Positions 26,933 to 35,853 of a DNA stretch of 64,000 nucleotides are shown here, in pieces. The translations under genes were made by a program, and so were the position numbers. The stretch is from Cyclobacteriaceae bacterium (GTDB taxonomy: Bacteria; Bacteroidota; Bacteroidia; Cytophagales; Cyclobacteriaceae). Position 1 is the first letter of the stretch; every line of letters begins with the position of its first letter. Below the pieces are notes generated by a model, which ran no database searches, had not been told where the DNA came from, and saw only the letters and a list, made by a program, of their open reading frames with translations. Where the stretch lies: assembly GCA_020832305.1 (NCBI GenBank), contig JAFIEV010000044.1, positions 1 to 64,000 of the forward strand, in the 5' to 3' direction.

Positions 26933-28021
26933 ATGAAAAAACAAATTGTATGGCTAATTTGTATCGCTATGTCAGCAAATTGCAGCGCTCCTGAAAAACC
27001 TGTGGAAGCCATCGACCCGGTAAGGCTGACCCTGAAGGAAGCCAACCGCCTGGCAGCTTTACCTTTACATTGCATCCAGGTGGAATACCCCAATAAACTC
27101 AATCAGGTACTTGGTAGTGACGAACAATTGCAAAGTCCTTCCGTCTTACATCCGGCATTTTATGGTTGTTTCGACTGGCACTCCAGTGTACACGGACATT
27201 GGATGCTGGTAAGCCTGCTCAGGCAGTTTCCTGAACTGGAACAGCAGGCATTGATCCGGCAAAGGTTATCCGAAAACATCAGCAAAGAAAATATCGAAGC
27301 AGAAGTGGCCTATTTTTTTAGTCCATATAACGATACTTTTGAACGCACTTATGGCTGGGCCTGGTTGTTAAAACTGGCTGAAGAAATCTACCTTTGGGAT
27401 GATCCTTTAGCCAGGGAGCTGGAAGAAAATTTAAAGCCCCTCACGGAGCTGATCGTAGAAAAATACCTGGAGTTTTTACCCAAACTCCTTTATCCTATTC
27501 GCTCGGGGGAGCACACCAATATTGCCTTTGGTATGTCGCTGGCCTATGATTATGCCAAAACTACCGGGCATACATACCTTCAGTATTTATTGGAAGAAAG
27601 GGCACTTTTCTGGTTTGCCAATGATCGAAATTGTCCGGTCCACTACGAGCCTTCGGGTTTTGATTTTCTCTCACCCTGTTTTCAGGAAATCGACATCATG
27701 CGAAAAGTTTTGCCTAAAGAAACATTTTTGTCATGGATAAAGTATTTTCTGCCGGAATTATTGAATAGTCAATTTAAGCTGGAACCGGCACAAGTGAGCG
27801 ATCGATCCGATGGCAAACTGGTGCATCTCGATGGTTTGAATTTCAGCCGGGCCTGGGTTATATATGGCCTTTTAAACAACTACCACGATGAATTTAAACA
27901 CCTCATACCCATTGCAAATGCACATATAAAAGCCTCTCTGCCTCAGATCGTGGATGACAACTACGAAGGCACCCATTGGCTGGGCTCATTTGCCGTTTAC
28001 GCTTTGCAACAAGCACCATGA
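26933..28021 (+). CDS. DUF2891 family protein, probable lipoprotein
   Basis: A 362-residue protein with a short signal and candidate lipobox (SANCSAP). The DUF2891 hallmarks are LHPAFYGCFDWHSSVHGHWMLV near residue 74, FERTYGWAWLLKLAEE, and SGEHTNIAFGMSLAYDYA, an all-alpha-barrel fold seen in sugar-processing enzymes. The biochemical activity is unknown. Its stop overlaps the start of an Nramp-like transporter gene by four bases, so the two are co-translated. That makes a link to metal handling or to a transported substrate likely, though unproven. Confidence 0.88.
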   Translation: MKKQIVWLICIAMSANCSAPEKPVEAIDPVRLTLKEANRLAALPLHCIQVEYPNKLNQVLGSDEQLQSPSVLHPAFYGCFDWHSSVHGHWMLVSLLRQFPELEQQALIRQRLSENISKENIEAEVAYFFSPYNDTFERTYGWAWLLKLAEEIYLWDDPLARELEENLKPLTELIVEKYLEFLPKLLYPIRSGEHTNIAFGMSLAYDYAKTTGHTYLQYLLEERALFWFANDRNCPVHYEPSGFDFLSPCFQEIDIMRKVLPKETFLSWIKYFLPELLNSQFKLEPAQVSDRSDGKLVHLDGLNFSRAWVIYGLLNNYHDEFKHLIPIANAHIKASLPQIVDDNYEGTHWLGSFAVYALQQAP

Positions 28022-29241
28022 TCAGAAGATTGTCGAAGTACATGGGTCCCGGACCCGCAGTTACCGCAGCATTTATTGGTCCGGGTACAGTTACTGTTTG
28101 CTCTATCGCCGGGAATGAATTTGGCTATGCGTTGCTTTGGGCCCTGGCCTTGTCGGTGATCAGTACACTTATGTTACAGGAAATGGCCCTCAGGGTAGCT
28201 ATTGGTAAAGGAATGGGACTGGCCCGATGCATTCCTGATTCTATACAATCACCTTTTTGGCGCATTTTCAGCATAGGGGTGGTAATAATGGCTATAGGCG
28301 TGGGCAATGCCGCTTATGAATCGGGAAATATCGCCGGTGCTGCCCTTGGCGCCATGGAATTGATCCCCTCGCCAATGTTGCATACCTACCATATCAACAT
28401 CAATCATATCAGTCTTTTGACAGGACTTGCTGCATTAATTTTGCTTATGAGTGGTAGCATCAAGGTAATCATGGGCTTCCTTACGGCCATGGTTGTGACC
28501 ATGAGTGTGGCCTTCGTGCTTAGCGCCGCCATGCTCAAACCCGATATTATATTGATTATAAAAGGTTTCGCACCAAAATTACAGGCCGAACAAACTTTTA
28601 CTGCCCTGGCCCTGGTAGGCACTACGGTTGTTCCTTATAATTTATTCCTGCATTCAGAGCTTGTGCAAAGAAGATGGAAAAAGCCGGGGGATCTGAAATA
28701 TGCCCGAACCGATATAATCATATCAGTATTGCTGGGCGGTTGGGTATCTGCTTCTATTATTGTAGCCGGTGCGGCAAATGAATCCGGTAGCATAGAAAGC
28801 GCGATTGATCTGGCCAAAGGCCTCGAGCCAATTATGGGCCATCTGGCCATATATTTTCTTGCATTCGGATTGATGGCTGCAGGGTTTACTTCAGCCATTA
28901 CCGCGCCCCTTGCCGGAGCCATGGTTGTTGCCGGCGCCATGGGATGGTCAACTAAAATGGAATCTGCCGGGGTACGATGGACCGCTATTGCCATTCTTGC
29001 AACAGGTATAATATTCGCGAGCCTGGGTCTGAAACCTGTAAGGCTGATTTTCATGGCCCAGCTGATCAACGGGATTTTGCTCCCCATCATTACCGCTTAT
29101 CTGATTTGGCTGGCTTCAGGTAAAAGCATGCCCCAAAACTTTCGCTCGAAAGGCATTTCCCTGTTCATTTACCTTGTTTTATGGCTGATTACCCTCTCGA
29201 TGGGTGTATTCAGCATTGTTAAGCTGTTGAAAGGTTTGTGA
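28018..29241 (+). CDS. Nramp-like transporter with altered metal-site motifs
   Basis: A 407-residue membrane protein with about 10-11 helices. The start at 28018 (ATGA overlap with the DUF2891 stop) is preferred to a reading open from 27976. Family features include the opening GPGPAVTAAFIGPGT and AGNEFGYALLW. In TM1 the canonical DPGN is GPGT, and in TM6 the canonical MPHN is VPYN (GTTVVPYNLFLHS). These replace the Asp, Asn and Met that bind divalent metal in classical Nramp proteins, so the substrate may differ. Scaffold assignment is secure, cargo is not. Confidence 0.88.
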   Translation: MIRRLSKYMGPGPAVTAAFIGPGTVTVCSIAGNEFGYALLWALALSVISTLMLQEMALRVAIGKGMGLARCIPDSIQSPFWRIFSIGVVIMAIGVGNAAYESGNIAGAALGAMELIPSPMLHTYHININHISLLTGLAALILLMSGSIKVIMGFLTAMVVTMSVAFVLSAAMLKPDIILIIKGFAPKLQAEQTFTALALVGTTVVPYNLFLHSELVQRRWKKPGDLKYARTDIIISVLLGGWVSASIIVAGAANESGSIESAIDLAKGLEPIMGHLAIYFLAFGLMAAGFTSAITAPLAGAMVVAGAMGWSTKMESAGVRWTAIAILATGIIFASLGLKPVRLIFMAQLINGILLPIITAYLIWLASGKSMPQNFRSKGISLFIYLVLWLITLSMGVFSIVKLLKGL

Positions 29242-29263
29242 TAGAATGAAAATTATTGAAACC

Positions 29264-29276
29264 AGGTCACAGACCT
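29264..29276. repeat. short hairpin AGGTC-ACA-GACCT
   Basis: A 5-3-5 hairpin just after the Nramp-like gene. The same layout with a compensated base pair (GGGTC-ACA-GACCC) occurs at 36338-36350. It could act as a transcript end signal, but no T-run follows. Confidence 0.45.
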
Positions 29277-29470
29277 TGCATTTCATCGATTAGGCGTAGA
29301 AAAAAAATAAACCCTTTATCAATGATAGGCGCAATCAGATTTCACCAATAATCTAAATCATAAAAACCCGTGAATTATGTAATAATCTGCATAAAATATG
29401 TAACACAACCGGTAGCAGGAAATTTTACATTTACTTAGTATTATTTAAATAACATTTTAAATTCACAGTC

Positions 29471-29656
29471 ATGAATAAAACAAGTGTAAAAGGAAACTGG
29501 AATGAGCAAAAAGGCAAGCTCAAACAAATGTTTGCAAATCTTACCGATGACGATTTGATGTTTGCTGAAGGCAAAAGAGATGAAATGATTGGAAAACTTC
29601 AGAAAAAGCTTGGAAAATCAAAAGAAGAACTGGAAAAATTAATTTCAGGATTATAA
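29471..29656 (+). CDS. CsbD family stress protein
   Basis: A 61-residue hydrophilic protein with the CsbD pattern: VKGNWNEQKGKLKQMFANLTDDDL, then EGKRDEMIGKLQKKLGKSKEELE. CsbD-type proteins are small, heat-soluble stress-induced proteins of unknown mechanism. It is monocistronic, with 229 bp upstream. A weak stem (CTTGTTG 29684-29690 with CAACAAG 29701-29707) followed by TTT may end the transcript. Confidence 0.93.
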   Translation: MNKTSVKGNWNEQKGKLKQMFANLTDDDLMFAEGKRDEMIGKLQKKLGKSKEELEKLISGL

Positions 29657-29794
29657 ACGCTTTGCTTTGGAATAGAATTTACCCTTGTTGGTGTCTATAT
29701 CAACAAGTTTCTATACCAGGAATGTTCAATCAAAAGGGATTCTATTAGTGCTGCTTTTGCGTGGATGATCGCAAGCATTATTGATAATTCAAGG

Positions 29795-30026
29795 TTAATG
29801 TAAAGAATCCCTTTGATGTCTTAAAGTGAATGCATAGCCAATGCTTATGAACAAAATCAAAAATGAATCAAATGCAACATATAACAATGTAGGCAACAAA
29901 AGAAGAAAATAAGGATGCCGGTTTATAATTTGCGATGGCCAAACAAATTAAAAGAATATAAATCATAAGTATCTGAAGATTCACAATCCATGACATGATA
30001 TGTATATTTTGATTCAATTTCTTCAT
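29795..30026 (-). pseudogene. small membrane protein, frameshifted, last gene of racemase operon
   Basis: An ATG at 30024-30026 overlaps the stop of the racemase gene (ATGA), which argues for a real gene. The frame codes IMSWIVNLQILMIYILLICLA and continues as a 52-residue peptide to a TGA at 29868. In a neighbouring frame the region after NYKP reads on as FLLLLPTLLYVAFDSF and LILFISIGYAFTLRHQRDSL, to a stop at 29795. One base change near the CCGG following TATAAA would give a protein of about 76 residues with two to three membrane helices. Mutation or sequencing error cannot be told apart. Function unknown. Confidence 0.5.
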
Positions 30027-31096
30027 TCCACCACTTTCTCTACATAATTGGAATTAAAGAGCCTCAATGCGCCCATATATTTCAAACGGAACGACATCAG
30101 ATCACCGACTTTATATTCAGGTTCTTTTTCCCCCAGGTCTATCACCATCATATCACTGCTGGCTCCGGTAATTTTAACATGATCATCTTCAGGAATCAGA
30201 TAATCTGTAGTAGAGAAATCAAGAACGCCAAGGTCTAGAATGGCCCGGTATGATTTTCGACCATAGTCTTCTTCTCTTATAGTAAAAGCCTCCCCGGAAG
30301 GGTTCAGGTCGAGGTAGCCCGATGGCACCACGGGTTTTTCTGATATCTCTATTACCTCGGCATATAATTTAAATACATCCTCGACCATGCCGGGTATGGG
30401 TTCACCCGTAAATAAGTCGTTCCCAAAATACAAAGACTCCCCTACCCTGAAATGATTGACACCGATGGGTATTTGCCTGCGAAATATCAAGGGTAAAACC
30501 ACTGAAGTGCCACCGGTTACCCAGGGAATCTGCTGGTTAAACTTTGCCTCAATCAACTGCTTGTAAAGGCTTAGCTGAATGAGTTTATCCTCAGAAGGCA
30601 TCACGCCATACAGGCAATTGAGATTGGCCCCTATGCCGGTCACCTTGATGTTGGGAAGCTCAAACACCGATTCATAGAACTCGAGTAAATGGTCGCCCAT
30701 TACACCTTCCCGCAAATCGCCAAGTTCAATCATAATAATGATTTTATGCAATTTATCCTGACTCACCGCCTCTTCCGAAAGCCATTTAATTGTCTGGTAT
30801 TCTGTATTGAAACTGGCATCAGCATATCGCACAATATTGGCAATACTCCGGTAGGCCGGTGGTTTGATGTAAACCGTCTGAATATTGGGATTTAAGCTTT
30901 TAATCAATTTAAGGTTGCTGATCCTTGCATCACAAACTTCATCAATCCCCAGGTTAATCACCTCCTGCAGATAGTTTTTACTACCACACAACAACTTGGT
31001 GACAATGGCCCAACTGATATTATTTTCAATGAAAAGACTGTTGAGGTACCGATAGTTATGCTGCAGTTTTTCTCTGTAAAGTTTAATAAATGCCAT
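30023..31096 (-). CDS. alanine/ornithine-racemase-family PLP enzyme
   Basis: A 357-residue fold-III PLP enzyme. The PLP lysine is in AIVTKLLCG near residue 34. The barrel continues with DARISNLKLIK, IMIELGDLREGV, and the phosphate-binding region VTGGTSVVLP; HFRVGESLYFG follows. This order matches the ornithine racemase/YhfX-like group rather than classical Alr. It interconverts L and D forms of an amino acid, possibly a basic one. It follows alr by four bases and probably shares its mRNA. Substrate unproven. Confidence 0.82.
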   Translation of the reverse strand: MAFIKLYREKLQHNYRYLNSLFIENNISWAIVTKLLCGSKNYLQEVINLGIDEVCDARISNLKLIKSLNPNIQTVYIKPPAYRSIANIVRYADASFNTEYQTIKWLSEEAVSQDKLHKIIIMIELGDLREGVMGDHLLEFYESVFELPNIKVTGIGANLNCLYGVMPSEDKLIQLSLYKQLIEAKFNQQIPWVTGGTSVVLPLIFRRQIPIGVNHFRVGESLYFGNDLFTGEPIPGMVEDVFKLYAEVIEISEKPVVPSGYLDLNPSGEAFTIREEDYGRKSYRAILDLGVLDFSTTDYLIPEDDHVKITGASSDMMVIDLGEKEPEYKVGDLMSFRLKYMGALRLFNSNYVEKVVE

Positions 31097-31100
31097 ATTT

Positions 31101-32255
31101 TTAGTCCTCCACTACTATTCTTGGAATAAGCACAGGTAAACGGGTTAATATTTCGTAATTCATCAGGTCTGAAAACTCGCTGAATGATGCTACGGAAAGC
31201 TCTGCATCGCCTTGTCTTCCAATCAATACTACTTCATCACCGGGCTTTATTTCAGGCGATTGAGATATATCAACTGAAATTGAATTCATATTTACGATTC
31301 CCACTACATTTTCTCTTTGGTTGCCTACAACTACCCTTCCATGGTTGCTGAGGGAACGGCTAAAACCCTGTGAATAACCAACCGGTACTATGGCAATTCT
31401 CATCCCTTTATGAGCAATGAAAGAAGAACCATAACCAACATACTGACCAGGTTCAATATCCTTTATACTCATTACATGGCTACGCCAGTTGATCAACCTG
31501 CGCAGCGGATCTTTGGGATCATCCTGATTCATTGCAAATTCAGCAAACACCTCGCCACTTGGCCAAAAACCATACTGCATGATACCTACACGTACCAAAT
31601 CAAGATGCATTTCAGGGAATCGCATCACCGCAGCGGAACAACATGCATGTTTATACCTGAATATAAAACCTTGCCCTTCAAACCAGGAGACGGCTTCTTT
31701 GAATATTTTGATCTGCTTTTTGACACGTAAAAAATTAGAAAGGCTTTCTGCTCCGGCAAAATGGGTGCAAATACCACTTAACTGCACATGTTCAGCGCTA
31801 TATTTGAGTATTTCAGCAAGCCCGGGATACTCAGCCGATTCAAAGCCAGTTCGGTTCATTCCTGTCTCCAGTTCAATATGAATCTTAGCAGGAATCTTCA
31901 ATTTTTTGGCTATTGTAATGGCATCATGAAGACGTCCGAAATCAAAGACGAAGAACTCCACTCCATTTTCTACAGACCATTCCAGTCCTGTACCGTATAC
32001 ATCACCCATAATCAGGAGGTCTGTATCTTTATTAAGAAAGGGCTTTATCCTTTGGGCTTCGTCGGCGCTGAAAACCGAAAAGTGGTCTACACCACATGCC
32101 TGGGCCATAGGTGCGAATACCTCCAGACCATGCCCGTATGCATTTCCTTTGATGACACTGGAAAAGCGGGTTTTTGCACCTATCTGGCTTTTCAGGAATT
32201 TCAAATTTTTCTGGTAAGCCGATTTGTTGATCTCTATATAGGAAGTTCTGAACAT
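31101..32255 (-). CDS. alr: alanine racemase
   Basis: A 384-residue alanine racemase. The PLP lysine motif is FSSVIKGNAYGHG (Lys about 35), followed by FSVFSADEAQRI, ELETGMNRTGF, and the C-terminal-domain catalytic tyrosine in QYVGYGSSF. MNSISVDIS is the usual substrate-pocket strand. It makes D-alanine, or racemises a related amino acid in catabolism. The start directly follows the M20 stop without a gap. Placement in a transporter/deacylase operon under a MarR regulator suggests a catabolic or specialised role rather than only wall synthesis. Confidence 0.9.
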   Translation of the reverse strand: MFRTSYIEINKSAYQKNLKFLKSQIGAKTRFSSVIKGNAYGHGLEVFAPMAQACGVDHFSVFSADEAQRIKPFLNKDTDLLIMGDVYGTGLEWSVENGVEFFVFDFGRLHDAITIAKKLKIPAKIHIELETGMNRTGFESAEYPGLAEILKYSAEHVQLSGICTHFAGAESLSNFLRVKKQIKIFKEAVSWFEGQGFIFRYKHACCSAAVMRFPEMHLDLVRVGIMQYGFWPSGEVFAEFAMNQDDPKDPLRRLINWRSHVMSIKDIEPGQYVGYGSSFIAHKGMRIAIVPVGYSQGFSRSLSNHGRVVVGNQRENVVGIVNMNSISVDISQSPEIKPGDEVVLIGRQGDAELSVASFSEFSDLMNYEILTRLPVLIPRIVVED

Positions 32256-33407
32256 TCAGTTTTCTGATAAAATTTTATAAATCATAGTGTAAAATACATT
32301 GGACCCGGTTTCGATCAAAGCATCAGGAAAGTCATAGTCCGGATTATGCAGCGCGGGTTGTTTTTCTCCTGCCCCAATACCGAACATGGCACCGCGAAAT
32401 CGTTCGGTAAAAAGTCCAAAGTCTTCACCCCATTTAAAGGCGGTATTCCGTTCAATGATGTTTAGGTCCAGCTCTTTCGCAGCAGTGCGTATATGATGAA
32501 TCAATTCAGGATCGTTGATATTGGCCCTGAAGGTCTCTACCCAATCCGTTTCAGTTTCCAGTTGATGCTTTTCTGCTATTTCCAGGCAGGTTTTCTCAAT
32601 ATCCCGTGATAATCTGTCTATGTTATCATTATCCCAGGCCCTGAGTGTCAGATGCAATTCCCCATATCCCGCAGAAACTCCATACGATTTTTCGCCGAGA
32701 GCCATATACACCGGTGTAACCAGCGCAAAATCTGGCTTTTCAAGCTCGGGAACTGATAATTCAGCTGTTTTTTGAAGCATTTCTGCAATGGCATAAGCCG
32801 GATTAATACCTTTTTCTGGTTCAGCAGCATGCGAAGTTTTACCGTGTAAACGGATGATAAAACTGGTTGCCGCTGCTGTAAAAGAGCCCTCACGTACAAC
32901 TACTGAATGAAGCGGATAGCCCGGAAGATTGTGCAGGGCAAGTACTGCATCGAATTGCAGATTGGAGAAAACTTCATCCGAAATTACAGCTGCTGCGCCA
33001 ATTCCGTTTTCTTCGGCAGGTTGAAATACGATATATATTTCTCCCTTTTCAGGTGCCTGCGTATATAACATAGAAGCCAGCGCACAACCTATGGCTGTAT
33101 GACCGTCATGTCCGCAGAGATGTGCAACGCCTTCCTTCTTTGACCGGTAATCCAGGTTGCTTTTTTCCCTGATGGGCAGGGCATCAATATCTACCCTAAT
33201 CAAAATGCGTTTTCCGGGATTCTTTGTCGAAACTTTCAACAACAAACCCGTTTTACCTACCTTGAATATTTCAGAATACCCCAGCTCTTTGAGAAAGGCA
33301 AAAATATATTCCTGGGTACCATATTCTTTTTCTGAAACTTCAGGATGGGCATGCAGATGCCTTCGAAGATTGACAAAAACCTCTGAATCGATTTTAGGCG
33401 CTTTCAT
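32256..33407 (-). CDS. M20 family amidohydrolase (HipO/N-acyl-amino-acid deacylase-like)
   Basis: A 383-residue metal-dependent amidohydrolase. Metal ligands are visible in AHLCGHDGHTAIG (residues about 93-105) and PAEENGIGA, and a late His in PALHNPDYDFPD. A dimerisation domain is inserted near SFIIRLHGKTSHAAEPEKG. This is the M20D branch, which removes acyl groups from amino acids or cleaves small peptides or amides. Its stop abuts the alr start and its own start overlaps the GNAT stop by one base. It probably frees an amino acid for the racemases. Confidence 0.88.
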   Translation of the reverse strand: MKAPKIDSEVFVNLRRHLHAHPEVSEKEYGTQEYIFAFLKELGYSEIFKVGKTGLLLKVSTKNPGKRILIRVDIDALPIREKSNLDYRSKKEGVAHLCGHDGHTAIGCALASMLYTQAPEKGEIYIVFQPAEENGIGAAAVISDEVFSNLQFDAVLALHNLPGYPLHSVVVREGSFTAAATSFIIRLHGKTSHAAEPEKGINPAYAIAEMLQKTAELSVPELEKPDFALVTPVYMALGEKSYGVSAGYGELHLTLRAWDNDNIDRLSRDIEKTCLEIAEKHQLETETDWVETFRANINDPELIHHIRTAAKELDLNIIERNTAFKWGEDFGLFTERFRGAMFGIGAGEKQPALHNPDYDFPDALIETGSNVFYTMIYKILSEN

Positions 33408-33841
33408 TATTTTTTCAATCTCATTTCAAGGTATTTGTTGGTAAAACCCAGCTTTTCATACAGATATCTCGCCGGGTTTTCAGGTTCTACGTGAAGGGCA
33501 ATATCCCCTTTACAGGCTGCAATGGCTTCTTTCATAAGTGCTTTACCCAGTCCCTTTCCTCTGTATTTTTTGTCCACGGCAATATATACCAGGATGTTTT
33601 CAGGTATATAACCGCCCATGCCCGTTTCGTTGATCACTACGGCCCCTGATATTTCCATTTGATCGAGGGAGATGAGCACTACACCACCCTTTGATGGGTG
33701 AAAAACATATTCTATGGCTTTGAGTATATGTTTTTCATCATCGCCAAATTCATCGAGGTGTTCATAAAGAAACCTGGCGATAACTTCATTACGGTATAAA
33801 GGATCCGGACCGCTATCTGCATTAATGATTTTTATGTCCAT
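33407..33841 (-). CDS. GNAT family N-acetyltransferase
   Basis: A 144-residue acetyltransferase starting at MDIKIINADSG. A longer reading would overlap the symporter gene. The acetyl-CoA pyrophosphate loop is KKYRGKGLGKALMKEAI, preceded by the strand ILVYIAVD, and the C-terminal NPARYLYEKLGF is the usual beta6-beta7 region. The acceptor is likely an amine of an amino acid or peptide. Next to an M20 deacylase it might form the opposite half of an acylation/deacylation pair. That is inference. Confidence 0.9.
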   Translation of the reverse strand: MDIKIINADSGPDPLYRNEVIARFLYEHLDEFGDDEKHILKAIEYVFHPSKGGVVLISLDQMEISGAVVINETGMGGYIPENILVYIAVDKKYRGKGLGKALMKEAIAACKGDIALHVEPENPARYLYEKLGFTNKYLEMRLKK

Positions 33842-33863
33842 TACTTTTTTATTACAAGTTAAA

Positions 33864-35300
33864 TTAAACAATTGATTTAAATTTTTTAGCCGGCCATCTG
33901 GATATTATTAGATAAACCATCAAGGATGTAATGATGCCGTAAAAATTGGGGTCTAATCCCAATGGCAGGGATAAGTCCAGAACGATAAGGCTTAAGGTAG
34001 TGCATCCCCCTGTCAGCATTCCCCAGAAGGCGGCGGCAGCACTTTTCTTTTTATCAAAGAAGGCGGCAAGCACAGGAATAAATAATCCAGACACCATAAA
34101 GGCATAGGACATAAGCATAAGCTCCAATACATTTTCCATAAAAGCCGCCAGGATTACAGCGAGCATACCAATGATCAGAGTACTGATCTGTGATAGGCGC
34201 AATGGGTTTTTTGCTGCAAAATAGGAAATTCGCTCAAGCAGGTCAGTAACCACATTGCCCGATGCCGCCATCAGACAACTGTCTGCCGTTGACATAATGG
34301 CGGAAAAATAGGCCGCAAGCATGAGCCCGGTTAGACCAGCCGGTAAAATGGTTTTCAAAAACAAAGGCAAGCCCATTTCAGGATCAATTTCTGTAAGCCC
34401 TTCCACAGCCCCATTCAGGATGCCCTGCTCCCAGGCCACTTTGGCAAACAGACCCAGCAATACACCCATAAAAGCCATAACAGGCCATTCAAACAGACCT
34501 GCAATAAACCAGGCCTTGCGGGCCTGCTGCGCGGAGCGACAGGAATATATACGTTGGTATAGGGTCATTCCGGTAAACCAAATCGGGATTATGGTAATGC
34601 CCCAATTTACAAAAGTCTGCCAGCTTAAATTGTCAAAACGGAGAAAGCGATCAGGTACCTCGGCCCTGATGCCTTCCATACCTCCTATAGCAAAGTATCC
34701 CAGGGGAATGCCAATAAATATCAGGCCACCCATCAGAATGATCCACTGCACCGTATCGGTGTAGATAACCGCTTTGATGCCACCCATTACGGTATATACC
34801 ACCGCTACCAAACCCATAATGACAAGCGCAGTCTGCATGTTGAGCCCATCAAAAGTTGCTGCAGCCAGTTTGGCCCCTGCCAGAATCTGGGAGCTGGTAA
34901 ATCCCATATACCCAATGGCCGAAATGATGGCTGCCAGCAAAGCTACCCTTGCATTAAAAATTTCTTTGAATATTTGTGGGAAGGTGAGCAGATTAGATAA
35001 GGATGACATTTTATGTACCCTGGGAATGAGAACCACGGCACTGATCCAGGCACCCAGCAAGCCGGTAAACAACATCCAGGTGCCAGAGAGCCCCATAACA
35101 AAGCCCAGGCCACCCAAACCAATACTAAAACCACCGCCCACATCGGTAGCCACTACACTTAGGCCTACATGCCAGCTCCCCATACTTCTGCCGCCTACGT
35201 AATAATCTTCGGTACTGGTGTTGCGGTATAAGAAATAATACCCAATACCCAGCATCAGCAACATATAAACGACAAAAATGACAATATCAATTAAATGCAT
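33864..35300 (-). CDS. sodium:solute symporter family transporter
   Basis: A 478-residue SSS-family permease with about 13 helices. Family motifs include YYVGGRSMGSWHVGLSVVATDVGG, GLSGTWMLFTGLLGAW, and YFSAIMSTADSCLMAASGN (the Na+-site helix). It should import a small organic solute with sodium. Following genes encode a GNAT, deacylase and two racemases, so an amino acid, acyl amino acid or short peptide is the likely cargo. A candidate MarR operator ends about 6 bp upstream of its start codon. Confidence 0.9.
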   Translation of the reverse strand: MHLIDIVIFVVYMLLMLGIGYYFLYRNTSTEDYYVGGRSMGSWHVGLSVVATDVGGGFSIGLGGLGFVMGLSGTWMLFTGLLGAWISAVVLIPRVHKMSSLSNLLTFPQIFKEIFNARVALLAAIISAIGYMGFTSSQILAGAKLAAATFDGLNMQTALVIMGLVAVVYTVMGGIKAVIYTDTVQWIILMGGLIFIGIPLGYFAIGGMEGIRAEVPDRFLRFDNLSWQTFVNWGITIIPIWFTGMTLYQRIYSCRSAQQARKAWFIAGLFEWPVMAFMGVLLGLFAKVAWEQGILNGAVEGLTEIDPEMGLPLFLKTILPAGLTGLMLAAYFSAIMSTADSCLMAASGNVVTDLLERISYFAAKNPLRLSQISTLIIGMLAVILAAFMENVLELMLMSYAFMVSGLFIPVLAAFFDKKKSAAAAFWGMLTGGCTTLSLIVLDLSLPLGLDPNFYGIITSLMVYLIISRWPAKKFKSIV

Positions 35301-35306
35301 ATATAT

Positions 35307-35318
35307 TTTCTGTAGAAA
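35307..35318. promoter_or_regulatory. candidate MarR operator TTTCTGTAGAAA
   Basis: A 12-bp palindrome with TTTCT/AGAAA arms between marR and the symporter gene. The matching site TTTCTACAGAAA lies upstream of marR at 35854-35865. Two identical-arm sites at both transcription units of one locus are good evidence for a shared local regulator. Confidence 0.5.
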
Positions 35319-35336
35319 CTATAATTTGACTCCTCG

Positions 35337-35816
35337 TCAATTTTCGTCCATGCCTGCGCCATGGGTGATCAAAGGTGAAGCATCAATTTCCTGAATCCCC
35401 ATAATGTCGACCAGTTGGTTTAATCCTTCAAAAATGGCGGCAACCTGGTCTTTACTGAGGGTAGCCAGGCGCTGGCTCAGTCGGTCATGCATAAGGGGCG
35501 GAATCGCCGAAACCAGTGCTGCCCCTCTTGAGGTAAGGGTAACCGGATTGACCCTGCGGTCATCGCTCTTGGGCAATTTGGCTATATATCCTTTGCTTTC
35601 AAGTCTTTGCAAAATACCTGTTACGGTACTAGCATTGAGCTTGAGGTAATTTTTGATCTCCGATGGATTCGACCTGTAGCCGGTCGATTGCCATAAAAAC
35701 TTCATACAGAGCAACTGGGGTATGCTGACGCCGTATTCTTTTTCTATTCTTTTACTTTCAAGATTTACGGCACGTATGATCTTTCGAATGTTGACGAGTA
35801 TATCGGTATAATCCAA
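35337..35816 (-). CDS. MarR family transcriptional regulator
   Basis: A 159-residue winged-helix regulator. Helix-turn-helix and wing are in NPSEIKNYLKLNASTVTGILQRLESKGYIAKLPKSDDRRVNPVTLT, a textbook MarR stretch, flanked by dimerisation helices. It is read in the same direction as the symporter-racemase operon, 36 bp ahead of it. Palindromes with equal arms occur before its own start and before the symporter, so it likely represses itself and the operon until a ligand binds. The ligand may be the imported amino acid. Confidence 0.93.
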   Translation of the reverse strand: MDYTDILVNIRKIIRAVNLESKRIEKEYGVSIPQLLCMKFLWQSTGYRSNPSEIKNYLKLNASTVTGILQRLESKGYIAKLPKSDDRRVNPVTLTSRGAALVSAIPPLMHDRLSQRLATLSKDQVAAIFEGLNQLVDIMGIQEIDASPLITHGAGMDEN

Positions 35817-35853
35817 AACAGCGTTGATGTTGTTTTCTGCAAAGATACATTAT

